DNA of 64,000 bases from contig CAMCUY010000005.1 in the NCBI GenBank assembly GCA_945879075.1, positions 1-64,000 on the forward strand. Direction: 5' to 3'. The position numbers were made by a program, and so were the translations under genes. Source of the DNA: Akkermansia muciniphila. GTDB taxonomy: Bacteria > Verrucomicrobiota > Verrucomicrobiia > Verrucomicrobiales > Akkermansiaceae. The notes beneath the pieces are model-generated. The model searched no databases and was not told where the DNA came from. It saw nothing but the letters and a program-made list of their open reading frames with translations. How positions within the stretch are numbered: the stretch's first letter is position 1; the number at the start of each line of letters is the position of its first letter. Positions 59,792 to 64,000 of this stretch are shown here, one piece after another.

Positions 59792-62453
59792 CGCATTGCT
59801 TATCGACGCGCACCGCCACGACCTTGTATTCCGGCGTCATCACCTGCTTGTCCCGACCCTGCCCGGTGAGGCGGTTCAGTCCGATTTCCCTGTCGTGAAA
59901 AGTCGCGAAAAGCCCGCCCGCCTTGACTCTCGGATCGATGTGCAGCGGCATTTCCACCACGCCGTGACGGCTGAAAACCCGCACGCATTCGCCCTCTTCG
60001 AGTCCGAGCCGCGCGGCGTCGGCGGGGGAAATGTCGAGCGTGTCGGTGAGGCGCAGTTCGCGGTTCGGCGTGCGCATGGTCATGGTGCCGGCGTTGAATT
60101 GATAGAGCGTGCGTCCGGTGGTGAGCAAAAACGGATAGTCCGGCGAAGTCGCCTCGGTCGATTCCTGGAAACCGACGCATTGCAACGGCGCGGTCTTGCT
60201 GCCGGCGAAGGATTCCGTGTGCAGAATCGAAGTGCCGGGATGCGACTCGTCAGGACACGGCCACTGCAATCCGCCGTGCTCGAGACGCGCGTAACTGATG
60301 CCCGCGCCCGCCTTCCACACGCTGCGGATTTCATTCCAAACCTCCTCGGCGGAGTGAAATACGAACGCCGCGCCGAAACCCATCTCCCGCGCCACACCGC
60401 AAACGATTTGCCAATCCGCCCGCGCCTGGCCCGGAGCCGTCACCGCTCGCCGCACGCGCTGGATGCGCCGCTCGGAGTTCATGAATGTGCCTTCCTTCTC
60501 AAATGGCGACGCCGCTGGTAGGAACACGTGCCCAAACTCGCGCGCGAGCTCGTTGAAAAACAAATCCTGCACGATGACGAGTTGGACGGAGCCGAGTGCG
60601 TCATGGGTCCGGATCGTGTCGGGATTGGTGAAAGCGACGTCATAACCGATCGCCCACAGCGCCTTGAGCTCGCAGCGTCCCGCGGCGTCGATCATTTCCA
60701 TCAGATTCAAGCCGCGGGCTGTGGGCAGCGGCGCATTCCACGCGGCGGCGAACACATCGCGGCCCTGCTCGATGGGAACATAGCCCGTCAGATGACCCGG
60801 CTCGCAGCCCATGTGCGCGGAGCCTTGCACGTTGTTCTGCCCGCGCAACGGATTCACGCCGCTGCCGGGTTTGCCGAAATTCCCCGTGAGCAGCGCGAGA
60901 TTCACCAGCGCCATCACGCCCTCCGTGCCCTGCACCTGCTCGGTCATGCCGAGTCCGTGGAAGGCCATCGCCGGTGTGCTCGTGCCGTAAATCCTCGCCG
61001 CCGCGCGGATGTCTTCCGCTTTCACGCCGCAGATTTCCGCCGCCCGCTCCGGTGTCCAGTCGCGGATGAATTCGCGGAACTCCCCGCCGCCGCTTACCCG
61101 CTCGCGGAGCGCGGTTTCATCCGCCAGCGACTCGTCGAGAATGACGTGCGCCAAGGCGTTGAGCAGTGGAATGTTAGTTCCGGGTCGCAGCGCGAGATGG
61201 ACGTCGGCGTGAAGCGTCAGCTCGGTGGCCCGCGGGTCGATGACAACCAACCCGGCCCCGCGCAGCACCGCCTGCTTGATGCGCGCGCCGACGATCGGAT
61301 GCCCCTCGGTCGGGTTGCAGCCGCAGATGAGGAACGCGGCGGAGTGCTCGATGTCGTCGAATGAATTGGTCGCCGCGCCGGTGCCGAGCATCCGCCTCAT
61401 CGCCGCCGCGGTCGGAGCGTGGCAGACGCGCGCGCAGCAATCCACGTTGTTGGTGCCGAGCACGACTCGAGCGAATTTCTGCGCCACGTAATTTTCCTCG
61501 TTCGTCCCGCGCGCTGAGCCGAGCATGCCGACACTCTGCGGTCCGTGCGCGTCGAGGGTTTCCTGCAACCGCGTCGCCACGAACCGCGTCGCCTCTTCCC
61601 ACGTCACCGTCCGCCATTCCGAGCCTTCGCGGATCATCGGCTCGCGCACGCGTTCCGGCGAGTGCGTGAAGCCGAACGCATAGCGCCCTTTCACGCAGAG
61701 GTGCCCCTTGCTGACGGGCGCATCGGCCACCGGCTTCACCTGCACGATCCGTTCATCCCGCGTGCCGACAAGCATCTCGCAGCCAGTGCCGCAATACGGA
61801 CAAACCGTCCGCGTCCACGCGTCCGGCCTGCCGTGTTCGAGCACCGAGCGGTCTTCGATCGCGCCGGTCGGGCAGGTGTCCGCGCAAGCACCGCAGCTCA
61901 CGCAATCGCTCTCTAGCAAGCTGCCGCCGCGGTTCGGCAGGATGCGCGTGGCGTCGCCGCGGCCCCACGCCCGCCAAGCGAACTGGCCCTGCACTTCATC
62001 GCAAATCCGGATGCAGCGCGAGCAGGTGATGCACTGCGCCATGTCAACGTGCAGGTAGGGATGCGTGGTGTCGGTGAAATGCTCGCCATCTCCGTCCCCA
62101 GTCGTGACGCCGTAATGCCGCAGCCAGTGATGGAAGGGTTTGTCGGGCGCTTGTAGGACGGCTGCAGCCGGATAGCCAGCGGCTTGCAAGCGCAGCAAAG
62201 TGCGCCGCGCGTCTTCCACCGCGGGCGGATGCGTCTCGATTTCCATGCCGTCTAGCAGCGGCGTGTTGCAGGCGGTGGCGTGACGGCTCCAACCTTTCAC
62301 CGCGACCACGCAAAGGCGGCACGCGCCACTCGGCTGCAGTCGCTCGTCGTGGCAAAGCGTCGGCACATCCGCATCGTGGGCGCGCAGGGCGTCGAGGATC
62401 GTCACTTCCTCGGGTGCCTCGCACGGCTTGCCGTTGATTGTTACGCGAAGCAT
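59772..62453 (-). CDS. Formate dehydrogenase alpha subunit (molybdopterin oxidoreductase), Cys-type
   Basis: 2Fe-2S and 4Fe-4S ferredoxin domains, CPYCGTGCEMLVG, VDCCARVCHAPTAAAM. Confidence 0.92.
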   Translation of the reverse strand: MLRVTINGKPCEAPEEVTILDALRAHDADVPTLCHDERLQPSGACRLCVVAVKGWSRHATACNTPLLDGMEIETHPPAVEDARRTLLRLQAAGYPAAAVLQAPDKPFHHWLRHYGVTTGDGDGEHFTDTTHPYLHVDMAQCITCSRCIRICDEVQGQFAWRAWGRGDATRILPNRGGSLLESDCVSCGACADTCPTGAIEDRSVLEHGRPDAWTRTVCPYCGTGCEMLVGTRDERIVQVKPVADAPVSKGHLCVKGRYAFGFTHSPERVREPMIREGSEWRTVTWEEATRFVATRLQETLDAHGPQSVGMLGSARGTNEENYVAQKFARVVLGTNNVDCCARVCHAPTAAAMRRMLGTGAATNSFDDIEHSAAFLICGCNPTEGHPIVGARIKQAVLRGAGLVVIDPRATELTLHADVHLALRPGTNIPLLNALAHVILDESLADETALRERVSGGGEFREFIRDWTPERAAEICGVKAEDIRAAARIYGTSTPAMAFHGLGMTEQVQGTEGVMALVNLALLTGNFGKPGSGVNPLRGQNNVQGSAHMGCEPGHLTGYVPIEQGRDVFAAAWNAPLPTARGLNLMEMIDAAGRCELKALWAIGYDVAFTNPDTIRTHDALGSVQLVIVQDLFFNELAREFGHVFLPAASPFEKEGTFMNSERRIQRVRRAVTAPGQARADWQIVCGVAREMGFGAAFVFHSAEEVWNEIRSVWKAGAGISYARLEHGGLQWPCPDESHPGTSILHTESFAGSKTAPLQCVGFQESTEATSPDYPFLLTTGRTLYQFNAGTMTMRTPNRELRLTDTLDISPADAARLGLEEGECVRVFSRHGVVEMPLHIDPRVKAGGLFATFHDREIGLNRLTGQGRDKQVMTPEYKVVAVRVDKQCVTAWPP

Positions 62454-63862
62454 GACGCGACCTCCTCTCCGTAGTATCGCATCACGGATTCCGCGAACGC
62501 GGCGAGTCCCGTGCCGTGGCCGCAAAGGCTGGTCCATTTCAAGGCGTTCACGATTTCGCGCCACTCGCCGTCGTCCGCTTTCGCGAAAATTTCCTCAATG
62601 CGCCGGGTGCCGAGACGGCAGGGCGTGCATTTGCCGCACGACTCGTAAGCCCCGAACGAAAACACATGCCGCACCAGCGCCGCGATGGAAGTGCGCTCGT
62701 CAAAGGCGATGACCCCGCCATGACCGGCACTCGCGCCGATGGCCGCGAGCTCCTCGAAACCAAACATCGTATCCAACAAACCCGGCGGAATGATGCCTGC
62801 TAACGGACCACCGATGATCACGCCCTTGAGCGCGCCCTTTCGCAAACCGCCGCCGATTTCCTCCACGATCCGCCGCACTGAAATGCCGAACTCGACTTCA
62901 TAAAGACCGGGCCGCGCGAAGAGCGAGTTGAGCGACACCAGCTTCGTGCCGCGGCTCTTGGAAAAGCCGAGCGCCTGGTAGGCGTCGGCGCCGTGCTCGA
63001 TGATCCACGGCACGTTGGCGAAAGTCTCGACGTTGTTCGCCACCGTCGGCTGGCCGAAAATTCCGCGCTCCGTCAAATAGGGGGGCCTCGCCATCACTTC
63101 GGGACGCCGGCCCTCGATCGACAGCAGCAGCGCGCTTTCCTCACCGCAAATATAGCTGCCATGGCCGACGAAAACCTCGATGTCGAAACCACGCCCGAGA
63201 ATTCCCGCATCGCGTGCCTCCGCCAGCGCGCGCTCGAGCGACGAACGCGCGGCGGGGTATTCGTGGCGCAGATAGATCCAGCCGCGCTCCGCGCCAATGC
63301 CGTGGGCGGCGATCGCCATGCCTTCGATCAGCGCGTGCGGATCATCCTCCATCAAGAAGCGGTCACTGAACGCGCCCGCGTCGCCTTCGTCTGCATTGGC
63401 GACGACATACTTCGGCGAGGATTTCTGAGCCGCCGCCGTTAACCACTTTTGGCCGGTCGGAAACCCCGCGCCGCCGCGACCGCGCAGGCCGGACTTCTCG
63501 ACCGCATCGAGCACCGCCTCCGGCGGAGCGGCGCGCGCGATTTCCAACGCGTGATAGCCGCCGCCGCGCCAATACGTTTCGAGGGAGCGCGCCCCGCCTT
63601 CCGCCAACCGCTTGAGCACGACGGCTTCGCGCGAGTGGACTTCGATGCGGGGACGCCGTCCGGAAAGTCCAGTCACCGGGGATTCGAAGCAGCGCCCCAG
63701 GCAGTAAACCCGCGGGTCTTCGCACGGCTGAGCCTCGCCGCTGGAGTTCCGCGCGACGAAGCAAGCCGTGCCTTGGCACGCCCGTCCCGCGAGATCGCAG
63801 CCGCGCAAGTGATAGAACGAATCCACCTCCGGTCCCGGCTCGTAGCGGCGGCGCGCGTGCAT
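62441..63862 (-). CDS. NuoF-like NADH-binding subunit of formate dehydrogenase
   Basis: GLRGRGGAGFPTGQKW, VVANADEGDAGAFSDR, ESCGKCTPCRLGTRRIEE. Confidence 0.92.
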   Translation of the reverse strand: MHARRRYEPGPEVDSFYHLRGCDLAGRACQGTACFVARNSSGEAQPCEDPRVYCLGRCFESPVTGLSGRRPRIEVHSREAVVLKRLAEGGARSLETYWRGGGYHALEIARAAPPEAVLDAVEKSGLRGRGGAGFPTGQKWLTAAAQKSSPKYVVANADEGDAGAFSDRFLMEDDPHALIEGMAIAAHGIGAERGWIYLRHEYPAARSSLERALAEARDAGILGRGFDIEVFVGHGSYICGEESALLLSIEGRRPEVMARPPYLTERGIFGQPTVANNVETFANVPWIIEHGADAYQALGFSKSRGTKLVSLNSLFARPGLYEVEFGISVRRIVEEIGGGLRKGALKGVIIGGPLAGIIPPGLLDTMFGFEELAAIGASAGHGGVIAFDERTSIAALVRHVFSFGAYESCGKCTPCRLGTRRIEEIFAKADDGEWREIVNALKWTSLCGHGTGLAAFAESVMRYYGEEVASCFA

Positions 63863-63864
63863 GG

Positions 63865-64000
63865 CTAGAATTTCCCTCCCAGTTTCCGCTCCGTCTCCAG
63901 GATCGCGAGCGTTGTCTTGAGCACCGTGTCGGGATTGAGGGAAATGCTGTCGATCCCCTGTTCGACGAGGAATTGCGCGAACTCCGGATAGTCGCTCGGC
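63865..64000 (-). CDS. C-terminal end of a phosphoenolpyruvate synthase-like protein (partial)
   Basis: PSDYPEFAQFLVEQGIDSISLNPDTVLKTTLAILETERKLGGKF*, typical PpsA tail. Confidence 0.7.
   Translation of the reverse strand, partial: PSDYPEFAQFLVEQGIDSISLNPDTVLKTTLAILETERKLGGKF

Noticed and set aside
1-64000. CRISPR array, rRNA or tRNA genes
   Set aside because: No regularly spaced direct repeats with unique spacers and no recognisable tRNA/rRNA sequences were seen; a dedicated scan (tRNAscan-SE, CRISPR finder) was not possible.
1-64000. Frequent GTTAG/CTAAC words in coding regions
   Set aside because: A rough base-composition estimate predicts many occurrences by chance; no evidence of enrichment.

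Overview
GC-rich bacterial chromosome segment. Gene content and style (DUF1501/DUF1800 pair, PEP-CTERM proteins, autotransporter-associated beta-strand repeat protein, Bacteroidetes/Verrucomicrobia-style PurF) suggest Verrucomicrobia, but this is inference. Most of the window is housekeeping or metabolism: two TonB/ExbBD-type systems, an ABC-F protein, PabB, FusA, IlvC, PbpC, ActP, RecR, an M3 peptidase, LepA, PyrE, PurF, PurM, TrpB, a Pit/DUF47 pair, and a Cys-type formate dehydrogenase. Two accessory patches interrupt it. (1) 21.05-24.55 kb is a nested repeat structure R-M-X-M-R. R is the end of recR plus the end of an ORF6N gene, and M is a broken MNT nucleotidyltransferase fragment. X carries an oxidoreductase, a HEPN/MNT chimera and a ParE-type TA pair. 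(2) 42.1-48.85 kb holds IS remnants and a large PEP-CTERM autotransporter-like gene, bracketed by a second copy of the purM promoter and 5' end whose coding differences (9 by eye) are all synonymous. Short AT-rich or dyad repeats also lie in frame inside coding genes (pbpC twice, a glycosidase-glycosyltransferase fusion once, and the 3' end of an acyltransferase). All product names come from reading translations by eye; no database search was run.
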